Origin: Zobellella endophytica
GTDB lineage: Bacteria > Pseudomonadota > Gammaproteobacteria > Enterobacterales > Aeromonadaceae
Assembly (NCBI RefSeq): GCF_003012775.1
Contig: NZ_PXYG01000001.1
Location: forward strand, 992,001 to 1,056,000
Direction of reading: 5' to 3'
Length of the DNA stretch: 64,000 nucleotides
Shown here: piece by piece, positions 15,726 through 25,329 of the stretch
Numbering within the stretch: the first letter of the stretch is position 1
Layout of the letters: each line of letters starts with the position of its first letter
Notes under the pieces: generated by a model
The model's input: only the letters and a program-made list of their open reading frames with translations
The model's database searches: none
Told to the model about the DNA's origin: nothing
Made by a program: the position numbers and the translations under genes

Positions 15726-17822
15726 TTATACCCGCCCGTACGGGTTGGTATCGGGTAACCCTGTGCCGACGGGAGAAACATCATTCTGGTTGCTTTTTAA
15801 ACGGCTGGTGAGACTGGCCTCCTGCCGTGTTTCACCGTCCACCGCGCCCAGGGTAAAGGCCTTGAGCCGCCGGTCCAGCTCCACCACCATCTGCTCCATC
15901 ATCTCACTGCCGCGCACCAGCTCGCCGGCGCACTGCTGGGTGTTGTCGTAGCCCTGTTTCATCACCACGATGTTGTGCTGAATGTCATCGGTCACGGTGC
16001 GCTGCTCTTCCGTGGCCGTGGCCACCTGCTCGGTCATGGCGTTGACCTGGGTGATTTCCTGCACGATGGCGGACAACTGGCTGCCCGCCTCCCGCGCTTC
16101 CTCTACACAGGCCAGGCTGCGGCTGCGCCCCTGCCCCATGGCGGTGACCGCCTGCTCGCTGCCCTGGCGCAAACGGGCCAGCATGTCTTCAATCTGGCCG
16201 GCGGTGACCTGAGTCTGCTGGGCCAGCGAACGCACCTCCTCCGCCACCACCGCGAAGCCCCGTCCCGACTCGCCGGCCCGGGCCGCCTCGATGGCGGCAT
16301 TCAGCGCCAGCAGATTGGTCCGATCGGAAATCTGCTTGATCACCGTCAGGAAGTTGCTCACGTCCTGGCTGTAGCCAGCCACTTCCACCACCCGGGCCTC
16401 GCCGTGCTCCAGGGAACCGGCCACCTGCTCGATGGCGACAATGGTCTCGTCGACCTTGCGATCGCCCTCGGTGGCCCGCGCTATGGTGTGGTTGGCGGCG
16501 GAAAAGGTTTCCGAGGCGTGACGGGCGATCTCGGCCACGGTGGCGGACATTTCGGTGGCGGCGGACACCACCAGGTCAACCTGCCCCAGGCCCTCGTTCA
16601 GGTCCTGCTGGATCAGTTGCAAGGTGCCGCGGGTGTGCCCGCTGTGCGCCGTCAGGTGCTCACAGGTATCGCGCATCCGGCCGAGCAGGGTCGACAGCTG
16701 GCGCTGCATGCGATTGACCGCATCGGCCAGTTCGCCCAGCTCGTCCCGGCTCGCCACCCGCACCGGCTGGCTGAAGTCCTGCTGGTCGGCAACCCGCAAG
16801 ATGCCCTGTTTCAGTGCCTCGAAGCCCCGGCGCAGGTCACGCAGTACCAGCCCACATACCACCAGGGTCAGCAAGGCCACCGCCAGGCTCAGTATCCCCG
16901 CCAGCGCAAAGCCGTTGCGGGCGGCCTGGTAGCCCTGCTCGCCGGTGGTGGCCAGGCTGGCGGCGAAACGGTCTTCCGCCTCCTTCACCGCATCCAGGTA
17001 GCGGCTGGCCAGGGTAAACCAGGCGGACGCCTCGCCGCTCAGGGTGCCGTTGCCGTGCTGCTGGTGGGCCTGCCGTATGGCGTCTTGTACCTCCCGCGCC
17101 ACCGCCAGTTGCTGCAACTGCTCGAAGCGGGCGCGCCAGGGCGCCTCGGCCAGCACCATGAAACGTTCGGTATAGCTCTGGTATTGCGCCTCCAGGGCCG
17201 CAAAGCGACGGTACAGCTCCGGACTGAACCGACCGGCCACCCGGGCCGAACTCAGGCTGGCACGCAGCAGGCCAAGCCGATCCTTGGCCTGCAAAAAGGC
17301 GCTGTAGGCACTCAGCGAGGCCGCCTGCGGGGCGTCGGCCGCCAAGGGGACGGCACCGTCGATCACCGCCAGCAGGGAGGCGATGACGGCGCTGTAATCG
17401 TCCACCACCCGGGGCACGGTCAGTTGCCCGGCATCCACCTGTTGGCGCAGCCCGTTCAACCGTCCCAGGGCCTGTTGCAGTGTCGCCAGCCGGCCCGCCG
17501 CTTCACCGCCGAGCACCAGCCGGCGGCTGTTCTGCTCCAGTTGCTGCAGGGCCTGGTCGGTTCTGGCCCGCTGCTCGGTGAGGCGGGCGCCAAAGTCACC
17601 CCCGCTGTCGTTCACCGCGCTGGCGGACAGCCCCCGCTCGGCCTGCAGCTGGTGAGCCAGTTGGCCGGTCTGTGCCGCCAGCCGGGTGATAGGCATCATG
17701 TCCGCCGCATTGACCATGGTGCGATAGCTGGCCGCGGCGTAAAGGAAGGCAAACAGAAACAGCGCCAGCAAGGGCAAAAGCACCAGCAGGCCGAGTTTAT
17801 GGGTGAGTTTGAGTGACGTCAT
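15726..17822 (-). CDS. NIT-domain methyl-accepting chemotaxis protein
   Basis: A 698-residue chemoreceptor. A membrane segment at about residues 10-32 is followed by a periplasmic region with the nitrate/nitrite-sensing NIT signature (Q-A-E-R-G-L-S-A and the later R-A-R-T-D-Q-A). A second membrane segment near 305-327, a HAMP linker and a signalling domain with [12 protein letters not shown] follow. It probably steers swimming toward or away from nitrate or nitrite; that ligand is inferred from the domain. A perfect FNR palindrome at 17910-17923 suggests anaerobic expression alongside nap. Confidence 0.88.
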   Translation of the reverse strand: MTSLKLTHKLGLLVLLPLLALFLFAFLYAAASYRTMVNAADMMPITRLAAQTGQLAHQLQAERGLSASAVNDSGGDFGARLTEQRARTDQALQQLEQNSRRLVLGGEAAGRLATLQQALGRLNGLRQQVDAGQLTVPRVVDDYSAVIASLLAVIDGAVPLAADAPQAASLSAYSAFLQAKDRLGLLRASLSSARVAGRFSPELYRRFAALEAQYQSYTERFMVLAEAPWRARFEQLQQLAVAREVQDAIRQAHQQHGNGTLSGEASAWFTLASRYLDAVKEAEDRFAASLATTGEQGYQAARNGFALAGILSLAVALLTLVVCGLVLRDLRRGFEALKQGILRVADQQDFSQPVRVASRDELGELADAVNRMQRQLSTLLGRMRDTCEHLTAHSGHTRGTLQLIQQDLNEGLGQVDLVVSAATEMSATVAEIARHASETFSAANHTIARATEGDRKVDETIVAIEQVAGSLEHGEARVVEVAGYSQDVSNFLTVIKQISDRTNLLALNAAIEAARAGESGRGFAVVAEEVRSLAQQTQVTAGQIEDMLARLRQGSEQAVTAMGQGRSRSLACVEEAREAGSQLSAIVQEITQVNAMTEQVATATEEQRTVTDDIQHNIVVMKQGYDNTQQCAGELVRGSEMMEQMVVELDRRLKAFTLGAVDGETRQEASLTSRLKSNQNDVSPVGTGLPDTNPYGRV

Positions 17823-17909
17823 GGGGATCTCTTGTACCGCTTGGGATGCCGAGTTTATCGGCAGCGGAGAGAGGAACTGAAGCCCTCTCCGCCATTACCC
17901 GGGCTCTAT

Positions 17910-17923
17910 TTGATTTCAATCAA
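17910..17923 (-). promoter_or_regulatory. Perfect FNR palindrome upstream of the chemoreceptor
   Basis: TTGATTTCAATCAA matches TTGAT-N4-ATCAA exactly. It lies 88 bp upstream of the chemoreceptor ATG, and no other gene starts nearby. The -10 element is not obvious; TAATGG near 17892-17897 on the minus strand would give an unusual spacing. Confidence 0.6.
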
Positions 17924-17934
17924 GAAGGGTGGCG

Positions 17935-17960
17935 AATGCACCGGCGAGGCGGTGCATTCT
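17935..17960. terminator. Hairpin between cupin gene and chemoreceptor
   Basis: A perfect 10-bp stem GAATGCACCG/CGGTGCATTC encloses GCGAGG. It follows the cupin gene on the minus strand but has only a weak T-run, so termination is uncertain. Confidence 0.45.
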
Positions 17961-17995
17961 TGACGATGGAAAGGAGGGAAAGAAGTCGGGCCGGC

Positions 17996-18661
17996 TCAGG
18001 CCACCACCGGCGCCGGTTTCAGGTGACCGGTCCTGACCCACAGCCGGGTGCCCTGCCCCGCTTCCAGCTCGGGCACGGTCTCGGGGGGAAAGCGCAGCCA
18101 GCTGAAGGCCGGATAGGCGGTCGGCCCTTCGTTCAGTTGGCCATCCAGCACCAGGATCTCCAGGCCGTGTTTGTAGCAGCAGGGCGGAAAGCGGCCGCCG
18201 TCGGGAAAGTCCAGCACGCTGGTGCTCACCCCCGCGTGCCTGTGCAGCGGCAACCGCCGGTAACCGTGGTCACCGGTCAGCCACAGTCCCTGCTCCTGCG
18301 TCAGTTGCAGCGCCGAGCGGTCGCATTCGGCAAACTGATTGAGCTTGACGAAAATCAGGCAACCTTCACGGCTGAAGGAGGCGTGCCGGCTGTGGGGCGG
18401 GTGCCGCACGTAACTGCCGGCCGGATAGTCGCCGTTTTCGTCGGAGAAGGTGCCTTCCAGCACCCAGAACTCCTCCCCCAGCGGGTGCGGGTGTTCCGGG
18501 AAGCGGGCGTTCGGCTCGAAACGAACCAGGCTGGTGACATGGCCGCTTTCCGTCTGCTCCCGCTCCAGCGGGTAGCGCCATACCCCGGCGGCGGGCGATG
18601 CCTGCCAGCGGGAAGGGTCATAGGGAAGGGTCAGTCGTTGAGAAAAATCCATATTCAGCAT
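17996..18661 (-). CDS. Cupin-domain protein (ChrR-like cupin)
   Basis: A 221-residue protein with two cupin halves. The first holds the metal-site pattern H-P-H-P-L-G-E-E-F-W-V-L-E-G near residue 56 and a later H-x-P-P-H-S-R-H. It resembles the cupin part of ChrR-type anti-sigma proteins but lacks their N-terminal zinc domain, so an enzymatic or sensing role is equally possible. It follows modF by 57 bp in the same direction. No strong ribosome binding site separates ATG 18661 from ATG 18652. Confidence 0.75.
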   Translation of the reverse strand: MLNMDFSQRLTLPYDPSRWQASPAAGVWRYPLEREQTESGHVTSLVRFEPNARFPEHPHPLGEEFWVLEGTFSDENGDYPAGSYVRHPPHSRHASFSREGCLIFVKLNQFAECDRSALQLTQEQGLWLTGDHGYRRLPLHRHAGVSTSVLDFPDGGRFPPCCYKHGLEILVLDGQLNEGPTAYPAFSWLRFPPETVPELEAGQGTRLWVRTGHLKPAPVVA

Positions 18662-18718
18662 CGGTTAATGTCCCGACAGACAAAGGGGATCCCATCGTCG
18701 CCCTGCCGTGGTTCGCGG

Positions 18719-20194
18719 TCAAGCCCCTTTGAGCGACTCGCTGCGATAAATATACCCGTCCGCGTCGGCCACGAAAGTGAGCCGGTGGCTGATACAGGCC
18801 GGGGCGTCCTCCTGGTGGTGGGACACGAACAGCAGTTGGGTGCCGCCTTCCGCCACCAGCAGGTCGATCCAGCGCTTGACCCAGTGCCGGTTGAAGGTAT
18901 CCAGCCCCTGCAGCGGTTCGTCCAGGATCAGGATGGGCGGGTGCTTGACCATGGCCCGGGCGATCAGCAGCAACCGCTGCTGGCCGTAGGACAGGCTGCG
19001 AAACGGCTCGTTGGCCGCGTTCCGCAGCCCCAGCAGGCTCAGCCACTGTTCGGCCAGTGCCTGCTGGCGGTCACCGGGCTGCTGGTAGACCCCGATGGAG
19101 TCGAAGAAACCGGACAGGATCACCGAACGCGGGGTGGCCGTCACCCGGTAGTCCTGCTGCATGGTGGTGCTGACGTAGCCGATGTGCTGCTTGATGTCCC
19201 AGATACTCTCGCCGCTGCCCCGGCGGCGGCCGAACAGGGTGAGATCGTTGCTGTAGCCCTGGGGATGATCGCCGGTGACCAGACTCAGCAGGGTGGACTT
19301 GCCGGCCCCGTTGGGGCCGACTATCTGCCAGTGCTCGCCCGGATTCACCTGCCAGTTCAGGCCATCGAGGATACGCTGGCCGCCGTAGCCGACCCTGATG
19401 TCGCGCATGATGATGCGCGGGCCACAGTCGTCGAGGGCGCGCCGTTGCGCGTCCGGATCCGCCGGTGGCAGGGCCTGGGTGGCCTGCTCCATGGCCGTCA
19501 GGTGGGCCAGTTGCTGCAACTGGGCCGAGGCGGCCACCTGCTGTCGGTCGCCGGCGGCGATCAGCTCGCCCTCGGCCAGCATGCCGATGCGGTCGGAAAA
19601 GTCGGGGATTTCCTCGAAGCGGTTGAGGATCAGCACCAGGGTCTGGCCGGCGGCGACCAGCTCCTCGAGCAGTGCCGTCAGGCCCGCGTGGGCGTGGACG
19701 TCCAGGCCGTCGAAGGGTTCGTCCAGCACCAGCAGATCGGGCCGGCGCAGCAGGGCCCGGCACAGCAGCACCTTGCGAGTCTCGCCGGTGGACAGGTATT
19801 TGAAGCCCCGCTCCAGCAACCCGGTGAGGCCGAAGCTCCCGGCCAGGGCCGCCAGCCGGGACGCCTCGCCGCCCCCTTCCAGGATGATCTGACGGGCACT
19901 GTGGCCCTGATCTTCGTAGTCGAGCAGATCGCTTTCGTCCTCTTGCCGCTCCCGATCGGCCAGTTGCTGCAGCTGTTCGAACGACACCCACTCGATCCGG
20001 CCGAAGCGGTTGTCCGCCTCGCCTGCCACGCAACGGAGTTCGCCCGCCAGCGCCCTGGCCAGGGCTGTCTTGCCGCTGCCGTTGGCCCCGACAAAGGTCC
20101 AGCACTGGCCGGCATCCAGCTCGAGCCGGGGGATGGCCAGTTGGTGGCGTTCACTGATGACAAAGCGGGCATCCCTGATGCGGATGGAAGACAT
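18719..20194 (-). CDS. modF: ModF-type dual ATP-binding cassette protein
   Basis: A 491-residue soluble protein with two ABC domains: Walker A G-A-N-G-S-G-K-T in the first and G-P-N-G-A-G-K-S in the second, with matching L-S-T-G-E and L-S-Y-G-Q signatures. Its second domain is almost identical to E. coli ModF, a protein linked to the molybdate uptake operon with unsettled function. No modABC adjoins here. ATG at 20194 has AAGGA upstream; the longer frame to 20263 adds residues absent from ModF. The molybdenum link fits the nearby nap and moa genes. Confidence 0.88.
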   Translation of the reverse strand: MSSIRIRDARFVISERHQLAIPRLELDAGQCWTFVGANGSGKTALARALAGELRCVAGEADNRFGRIEWVSFEQLQQLADRERQEDESDLLDYEDQGHSARQIILEGGGEASRLAALAGSFGLTGLLERGFKYLSTGETRKVLLCRALLRRPDLLVLDEPFDGLDVHAHAGLTALLEELVAAGQTLVLILNRFEEIPDFSDRIGMLAEGELIAAGDRQQVAASAQLQQLAHLTAMEQATQALPPADPDAQRRALDDCGPRIIMRDIRVGYGGQRILDGLNWQVNPGEHWQIVGPNGAGKSTLLSLVTGDHPQGYSNDLTLFGRRRGSGESIWDIKQHIGYVSTTMQQDYRVTATPRSVILSGFFDSIGVYQQPGDRQQALAEQWLSLLGLRNAANEPFRSLSYGQQRLLLIARAMVKHPPILILDEPLQGLDTFNRHWVKRWIDLLVAEGGTQLLFVSHHQEDAPACISHRLTFVADADGYIYRSESLKGA

Positions 20195-20372
20195 AACGAC
20201 ATTGATCCTTAACTGGTTATTCGGCAATTCCATCATCATCGGCAACCCGGGGCCCGGATGCAAGAGACAAAAATGGCACCATAAATCGCTATTTGTGAGC
20301 CAGCGCCCAGCCTGCCCGGCCTGAACAGGCTAACGTCTGTCCAGGCCATTACCCTTCAGGTGAGGAATACCT

Positions 20373-20618
20373 ATGCGATATAACCAGGCATTGTTGGATG
20401 AATTGAACCTGTTACTGCATTTTGACCTCGATACCACCCAGCAGGGGATCAAGGTGCATCACGATGCGGACCCGGCCCTGATCGGCGCCGCCCAGCGCCT
20501 GTACGACAAGGGGCTGATCACGCTGCACGACGGTGGCTACCTGACCGATCTGGGACGGGAAGCCGCCGAGCACGCCCAGGGCATGCTCGGACTGCTGAAA
20601 GAAACCACCGCAGCCTGA
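20373..20618 (+). CDS. TIGR02647 family small protein
   Basis: An 81-residue protein matching the TIGR02647 family of pseudomonads and relatives, with the conserved block G-I-K-V-H-H-D-A-D-P and the later L-T-D-L-G-R-E-A-A-E-H. The fold suggests a small winged-helix-like unit, but the function is unknown. The start is preceded by CAGGTGAGGA. It is divergent from modF. Confidence 0.85.
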   Translation: MRYNQALLDELNLLLHFDLDTTQQGIKVHHDADPALIGAAQRLYDKGLITLHDGGYLTDLGREAAEHAQGMLGLLKETTAA

Positions 20619-20790
20619 CCCTCCCTCGCCTCGCCGGGCAGCCCACCCTGCCCGTGCCGAGGCGACCTCCCCATCATCCCTCCCCGTTCTCCGCCAAAAA
20701 ACTCGGGTTCAGTAGCCGATACTGCTGGATTTTCAACCAGAATTGGTTACTTTCTAAGGGCAGGACGATAACAATAAATGGAGACGGGAT

Positions 20791-21051
20791 ATGTCCATCA
20801 CTCACTGTAGCCGCTGCGGGCGGCCTTTCTATGACTATCGCCGGCGTTGCCCGCACTGCCAGGCACTCAGGGAGGATCTGACCGACGCTCCCTATTACAT
20901 CCGCCAGCCCATCTCGCTGTTGCTGGTAGCCATGGCGATCACCGGCCTGATGCTGTTGTGGAGCCTGTTTGACGACCGGCCGACCTATGCCTCGCCACCG
21001 GCGGAAGAGACGCCACGCACCCAGACCCGGGTGGCCCCGGGCGAGGAATAA
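20791..21051 (+). CDS. Small zinc-ribbon membrane protein
   Basis: An 86-residue protein. Two C-x2-C pairs (C-S-R-C and C-P-H-C) at about residues 7-24 form a probable zinc ribbon, and one membrane segment lies at about 40-61. The family is unknown. ATG at 20791 follows GGAGACGGGAT. It converges on the peroxiredoxin gene. Confidence 0.7.
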   Translation: MSITHCSRCGRPFYDYRRRCPHCQALREDLTDAPYYIRQPISLLLVAMAITGLMLLWSLFDDRPTYASPPAEETPRTQTRVAPGEE

Positions 21052-21076
21052 AAAATGCCGGCGTTGTCGCCGGCAT
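21050..21076 (-). terminator. Terminator after peroxiredoxin gene
   Basis: Stem ATGCCGGC/GCCGGCAT (21055-21062 with 21069-21076) is followed by TTTTTTA on the minus strand. Confidence 0.85.
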
Positions 21077-21101
21077 TGTCATGTTCAACCCAAGGCTGCG
21101 A

Positions 21102-21707
21102 TTACAGACCTTCGGCGTTCTCGGACAGGTACTTGGCCACGCCGTCCGGAGACGCCTGCATGCCCTGTTTGCCTTTTTCCCACTGGGCCGGGCACACCTC
21201 GCCGTTGGTTTCGTGGAACTGCAGGGCGTCGACCATGCGCAGCATTTCGTCGATGTTGCGGCCCAGCGGCAGATCGTTGACCACCTGGTGGCGAACCACG
21301 CCGTTGGTGTCGATCAGGAAAGAACCGCGGAAGGCCACACCGGCTTCCGGATGCTCCACGTCGTAGGCTTTGCAGATTTCATGCTTGACGTCGGCCACCA
21401 GCGGGTATTTCACCTGGCCGATGCCGCCCTTGTCTACCGGGGTGTTGCGCCAGGCGTTGTGACTGAACTGGGAGTCGATGGACACACCGATCACTTCCAC
21501 GCCACGGCTCTGGAACTCGGCGAAACGGTGGTCGAAGGCAATCAGTTCAGACGGGCACACGAAGGTGAAGTCCAGCGGGTAGAAAAACACCACGGCGGCT
21601 TTGCCTTTGGTGAACTCTTTCAGGTTGAAGTTATCAACGATTTCGCCATTACCCAGCACAGCAGCAGCAGTAAAGTCGGGGGCCGGGCGGCCTACCAATA
21701 CGCTCAT
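21102..21707 (-). CDS. Typical 2-Cys peroxiredoxin (AhpC/TSA family)
   Basis: A 201-residue thiol peroxidase. The peroxidatic cysteine is C51 in F-T-F-V-C-P-S-E-L and the resolving cysteine lies in G-E-V-C-P-A-Q-W near residue 172. It reduces hydrogen peroxide and organic peroxides; with no ahpF beside it the electron donor is probably thioredoxin. The gene is a single unit ended by the hairpin at 21050-21076. Confidence 0.94.
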   Translation of the reverse strand: MSVLVGRPAPDFTAAAVLGNGEIVDNFNLKEFTKGKAAVVFFYPLDFTFVCPSELIAFDHRFAEFQSRGVEVIGVSIDSQFSHNAWRNTPVDKGGIGQVKYPLVADVKHEICKAYDVEHPEAGVAFRGSFLIDTNGVVRHQVVNDLPLGRNIDEMLRMVDALQFHETNGEVCPAQWEKGKQGMQASPDGVAKYLSENAEGL

Positions 21708-21945
21708 GTCTATCTCCTTGGTGTTTACAATAATGGGTTTCCAGGAAACCCCGCCGTTCGATTACACAGTATATGGGCGCCAACGTGCAAACCCAAGGGC
21801 AGCCGGGGGCAAAGCCATACCGGTTGGCCAAAGTTCACTCAAGTGTCATTTGACTCATTTGCAAAATAATCCTCGACATTCCGGTGTCAGTTTGCAAACT
21901 AGCGCGCTTTGTTCCGTTTATTGCCAAACTGTTTAAGGATACACC

Positions 21946-23268
21946 ATGAATCCCGTTGTTATTGCCGTCTGCCTGATGCTGGGCCTGAGCCTGTTGCGCA
22001 TCAACGTGGTGGTGGCCCTGACCCTGAGCGCCCTGGCGGGCGGCATGGTATCGGGCATGTCGCTGACCGAGGCGGTCAACACCTTTGCCGGCGGCCTGGG
22101 CGGCGGCGCCACCATTGCCCTGAGCTATGCCATGCTGGGGGCCTTCGCCGTCGCCATCGCCCGCTCCGGCATTACCGATCTGCTGGCCCGACGGGTGATC
22201 GGCGCCCTCGGCCAGGATGCCGGCCCCGGCCGTATACTGTGGGTCAAGGCGCTGCTGCTCGCCGCCATCCTGCTGGTGGCCATTTCCTCGCAGAACCTGA
22301 TCCCGGTACACATCGCCTTTATCCCCATCCTGATCCCGCCGCTGCTGCACCTGATGGCCCGGCTCCGGCTCGACCGCCGTGCCGTGGCCTGTGTGCTGAC
22401 CTTCGGCCTCACCGCCACCTACATGCTGCTGCCGGTGGGCTTCGGCGGCATCTTCCTCAACAACATCCTGCTGGCCAACCTGGTGGAAAACGGGGTGACG
22501 GCCGACAAGGCCATGCTGCCCACCGCCATGGCCATTCCCGTGGGCGGCATGCTGCTCGGCCTGCTGGTGGCGCTGTTCATCAGTTACCGCCGGCCCCGCG
22601 ACTACGACGAAGGCAAGATAGTGGCGGTGGAGCCCGAGCATGTCCGCATCAACTATGCGCATGTGGCCATCGCCCTGGTGGCCATCGTCGTGGCTCTGGG
22701 CCTGCAGCTCTACAGCGATTCCATCATCCTCGGCGCCATGGCCGGTTTTATCATCTTTACCCTGGGCGGGGTGATCAAGTTCAGGGAAAGCCAGGACGCT
22801 TTTACCCAGGGGGTGAAGATGATGTCGCTGATCGGCTTTATCATGATTGCCGCCGCCGGTTTCGCCGCCGTGATCAAGGCCACCGACGGCGTGAGCTCGC
22901 TGGTGCAAACGGTAGACATGCTGATCGGGGATAACAAGTCCCTGGCCGCCCTGTTGATGCTGGTGGTGGGCCTGCTGATCACCATGGGCATCGGCTCGTC
23001 ATTTTCCACCATTCCGATCATCGCGCCCATCTATGTGCCCCTGTGCATCGCGCTCGGCTTTTCGCCGCTGGCCACCGTGGCCATCATCGGCACCGCCGGA
23101 GCCCTGGGCGATGCGGGCTCGCCGGCCTCGGACTCGACCCTGGGCCCGACCTCCGGCCTCAATGCGGATGGCCAACACGACCATATCTGGGACTCGGTAG
23201 TACCCACCTTCCTGCATTACAACCTGCCGCTGATCGCCTTCGGCTGGCTGGCCGCCGTCATCCTCTGA
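21946..23268 (+). CDS. Na+/H+ antiporter family protein
   Basis: A 440-residue inner-membrane protein with about 11 hydrophobic segments. It resembles the two-part Na_H_antiporter family typified by Haemophilus HI_0325, with conserved [16 protein letters not shown] and G-D-A-G-S-P-A-S-D stretches. The exchanged ion is inferred only. The leader holds GTTTGCAAAC (21892-21901) and AAACTGTTT (21926-21934), which resemble operator half-sites. Confidence 0.82.
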   Translation: MNPVVIAVCLMLGLSLLRINVVVALTLSALAGGMVSGMSLTEAVNTFAGGLGGGATIALSYAMLGAFAVAIARSGITDLLARRVIGALGQDAGPGRILWVKALLLAAILLVAISSQNLIPVHIAFIPILIPPLLHLMARLRLDRRAVACVLTFGLTATYMLLPVGFGGIFLNNILLANLVENGVTADKAMLPTAMAIPVGGMLLGLLVALFISYRRPRDYDEGKIVAVEPEHVRINYAHVAIALVAIVVALGLQLYSDSIILGAMAGFIIFTLGGVIKFRESQDAFTQGVKMMSLIGFIMIAAAGFAAVIKATDGVSSLVQTVDMLIGDNKSLAALLMLVVGLLITMGIGSSFSTIPIIAPIYVPLCIALGFSPLATVAIIGTAGALGDAGSPASDSTLGPTSGLNADGQHDHIWDSVVPTFLHYNLPLIAFGWLAAVIL

Positions 23269-23318
23269 ACGAGGGACAGCTCACGCCCGGTGCCAGGGAC
23301 GGCACCGCCTCGCCATCT

Positions 23319-23359
23319 CTGATCCATATCAATCTTCCCTGCCCCCATTTGGTTAGAAT
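23319..23359 (+). promoter_or_regulatory. FNR-dependent promoter of focA
   Basis: CTGATCCATATCAA (23319-23332) matches 9 of 10 FNR bases. TAGAAT at 23354-23359 is a good -10 hexamer, placing the FNR centre about 41 bp before the predicted start, the class II activator position. Confidence 0.75.
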
Positions 23360-23379
23360 AAAACAACATTTTCAGCCCA

Positions 23380-24252
23380 ATGGTCACCATGATGAAACCG
23401 TATAACCAACCGTTCGACGCCATTCTCCCTCCGGCCATGGCCGAAAAGGCCGAAGAAGTGGGGGTGTACAAGGCAACCAAGCATCCGTTGCAATCTTTCA
23501 TTCTGGCGATCACCGCCGGGGTCTTTATCTCCATCGCCTTCGTGTTCTACATCACGGTGACCACCGGCGCCGGCGAGCTCCCCTGGGGCATGGCCCGTTT
23601 TGTCGGCGGTATTGCTTTCAGCCTGGGACTGATCCTGGTGGTGATCTGCGGCGGCGAGCTATTTACCTCCAGCGTGCTCACCACCGTCGCCCGGGCCAGC
23701 CGGCGCATCAGCTGGGTCCAATTGGGCCGCAACTGGGTCATCGTCTACCTGGGCAACCTCGGCGGCGCCCTGCTGTTCGTGCTGCTGATCTGGCTGGCCG
23801 GCCAGCATCTGGCGGCGGACGGCGGCTGGGGCGTCAACACCCTCAGGATCGCCCAGCACAAGCTGCACCACGGCTTCCTGCAGGCGGTGGCCTTAGGGAT
23901 ACTTTGCAACCTGATGGTGTGCCTGGCGGTATGGATGACCTTTTCCTGCCGCAGCAATACCGACAAAGTGCTGGTGATGCTGCTGCCGATCTCGATGTTC
24001 GTGGCCAGCGGCTTCGAGCACAGCATCGCCAACCTCTTTATCGTGCCCCTGGCCATCGCCATCCTGAACTTCGCCGGCCCCGAATTCTGGGCCCTGACTG
24101 GTGCCTTGTCCGCCGATTTCGCCGACCTGACCCTGGCCAACTTCCTGCTGCGCAACCTGCTGCCGGTCACCCTCGGCAATATCCTCGGCGGTGGCGTGCT
24201 GGTGGGACTGACCTACTGGCTGCTCTACCGCCGGGCCGGCGCCGCACATTAA
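23380..24252 (+). CDS. focA: Formate channel FocA
   Basis: A 290-residue protein of the formate/nitrite transporter family, strikingly close to E. coli FocA along its length (E-E-x-G-V-Y-K-A-T-K-H-P-L and S-G-F-E-H-S-I-A-N near residue 205). It moves formate across the inner membrane. ATG codons at 23380, 23389 and 23392 compete as starts; none has a clear ribosome binding site. No pflB follows, unlike E. coli. Formate could feed respiration with nitrate through nap. Confidence 0.93.
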   Translation: MVTMMKPYNQPFDAILPPAMAEKAEEVGVYKATKHPLQSFILAITAGVFISIAFVFYITVTTGAGELPWGMARFVGGIAFSLGLILVVICGGELFTSSVLTTVARASRRISWVQLGRNWVIVYLGNLGGALLFVLLIWLAGQHLAADGGWGVNTLRIAQHKLHHGFLQAVALGILCNLMVCLAVWMTFSCRSNTDKVLVMLLPISMFVASGFEHSIANLFIVPLAIAILNFAGPEFWALTGALSADFADLTLANFLLRNLLPVTLGNILGGGVLVGLTYWLLYRRAGAAH

Positions 24253-25151
24253 ACCAGCCCGCGGATCAGACCGCGCAGCCACTGCAGCGCCGGCTGGCGG
24301 CCATGCAGCGGATGCCAGACACAGTTGAGGTGGTAGGCGGGCATGCTGTCGGGCAGCCGCACCAGCTTCAGCGACCAGGCGTCGGCCAGCATCAGCGCCA
24401 CCTTGTGGGGCAGCACCAGCAGGTGATCGGTCTGGCCGACGATGGCCGCCGCCGACATGTAGCTCTGGCTGTTGACCGAAATGCTCCTGGCCAGTCCCTG
24501 CCCCGCCAGCCAGCTATCGACGATGGACTCGCGGGTACCGAGCGGGGAGTGGAACACATGGGGCAGCCCGGTCAGCTCGCCGAGGCTGAGCCGTTCGCCG
24601 ACGGTAGGATGCGCCCGGCTGACCACCCCGGCCAGGGGCTCGGTCAGCCAGGTTTCGGTACGCAGCAAGGCCGGCACCTTCATGTATTCATCGAAGCCCA
24701 GCACCAGATCCACCTCGCCGTTGGCCAGGGCCTGCTCGGGCAGGCGATCGCGCAGAATTTCAATCTCGATGCGCACCCCGGGCGCTTCTGTCTTCAGCCG
24801 GCGGATCAGCGGCGGCACCAGCACGCACTCCACGTAGTCGGTGGTACTGAGCACGAAGCGCCGGCCGGAGGTGGCGGGGTCGAAGCGATCTTCCCGCCCC
24901 AGTTCCTGTTCCAGCAGCCCCAGCGCCCGGCGCACCGTGTGCTGCAGCTCCTCGGCCCGCGCCGTGGGCACCATGCCGGTGGCGCTGCGCACCAGCAGCG
25001 GGTCTTCGAAAAACTGACGCAACCGGTTGAGGGCATGGCTCATCGCCGGCTGGCTGATAAAACACTGCTGTGCCGCCCGGGTGACGTTGCGCTGGGTCAT
25101 GAGGGCATCGAAGGCGAGCAGCAGGTTGAGATCGAGCTGGTGCAATTTCAT
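24249..25151 (-). CDS. LysR-family regulator, probable regulator of aguBA
   Basis: A 300-residue LysR protein of the NodD-like class (M-K-L-H-Q-L-D-L-N-L-L-L-A-F-D-A-L), with the helix-turn-helix at about residues 8-65. Its stop overlaps the focA stop by 4 bp in convergent orientation. It is divergent from aguB across 178 bp, the classical layout for a regulator of the neighbouring operon; agmatine or N-carbamoylputrescine as effector is inference. Confidence 0.9.
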   Translation of the reverse strand: MKLHQLDLNLLLAFDALMTQRNVTRAAQQCFISQPAMSHALNRLRQFFEDPLLVRSATGMVPTARAEELQHTVRRALGLLEQELGREDRFDPATSGRRFVLSTTDYVECVLVPPLIRRLKTEAPGVRIEIEILRDRLPEQALANGEVDLVLGFDEYMKVPALLRTETWLTEPLAGVVSRAHPTVGERLSLGELTGLPHVFHSPLGTRESIVDSWLAGQGLARSISVNSQSYMSAAAIVGQTDHLLVLPHKVALMLADAWSLKLVRLPDSMPAYHLNCVWHPLHGRQPALQWLRGLIRGLV

Positions 25152-25329
25152 TTCATATTCACCAGAAGAATAAGGTGATTAATACTATTCATTTGATTGA
25201 TGTTAATGCAAGGGTCACACTGAAGCCTGAAGATTCGGGTTGTTGACAAACAGCTGGCTTGGTTGCCGGTCAAAGGGCCGCACAGTCCCCAACAACCCAG
25301 TGACAATTCACTTGTATGAGGAGTTCACC

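Noticed and set aside
15726-17816. A 613-residue plus-strand frame over the chemoreceptor
   Set aside because: Antisense shadow; the minus-strand protein has clear NIT, HAMP and signalling domains.
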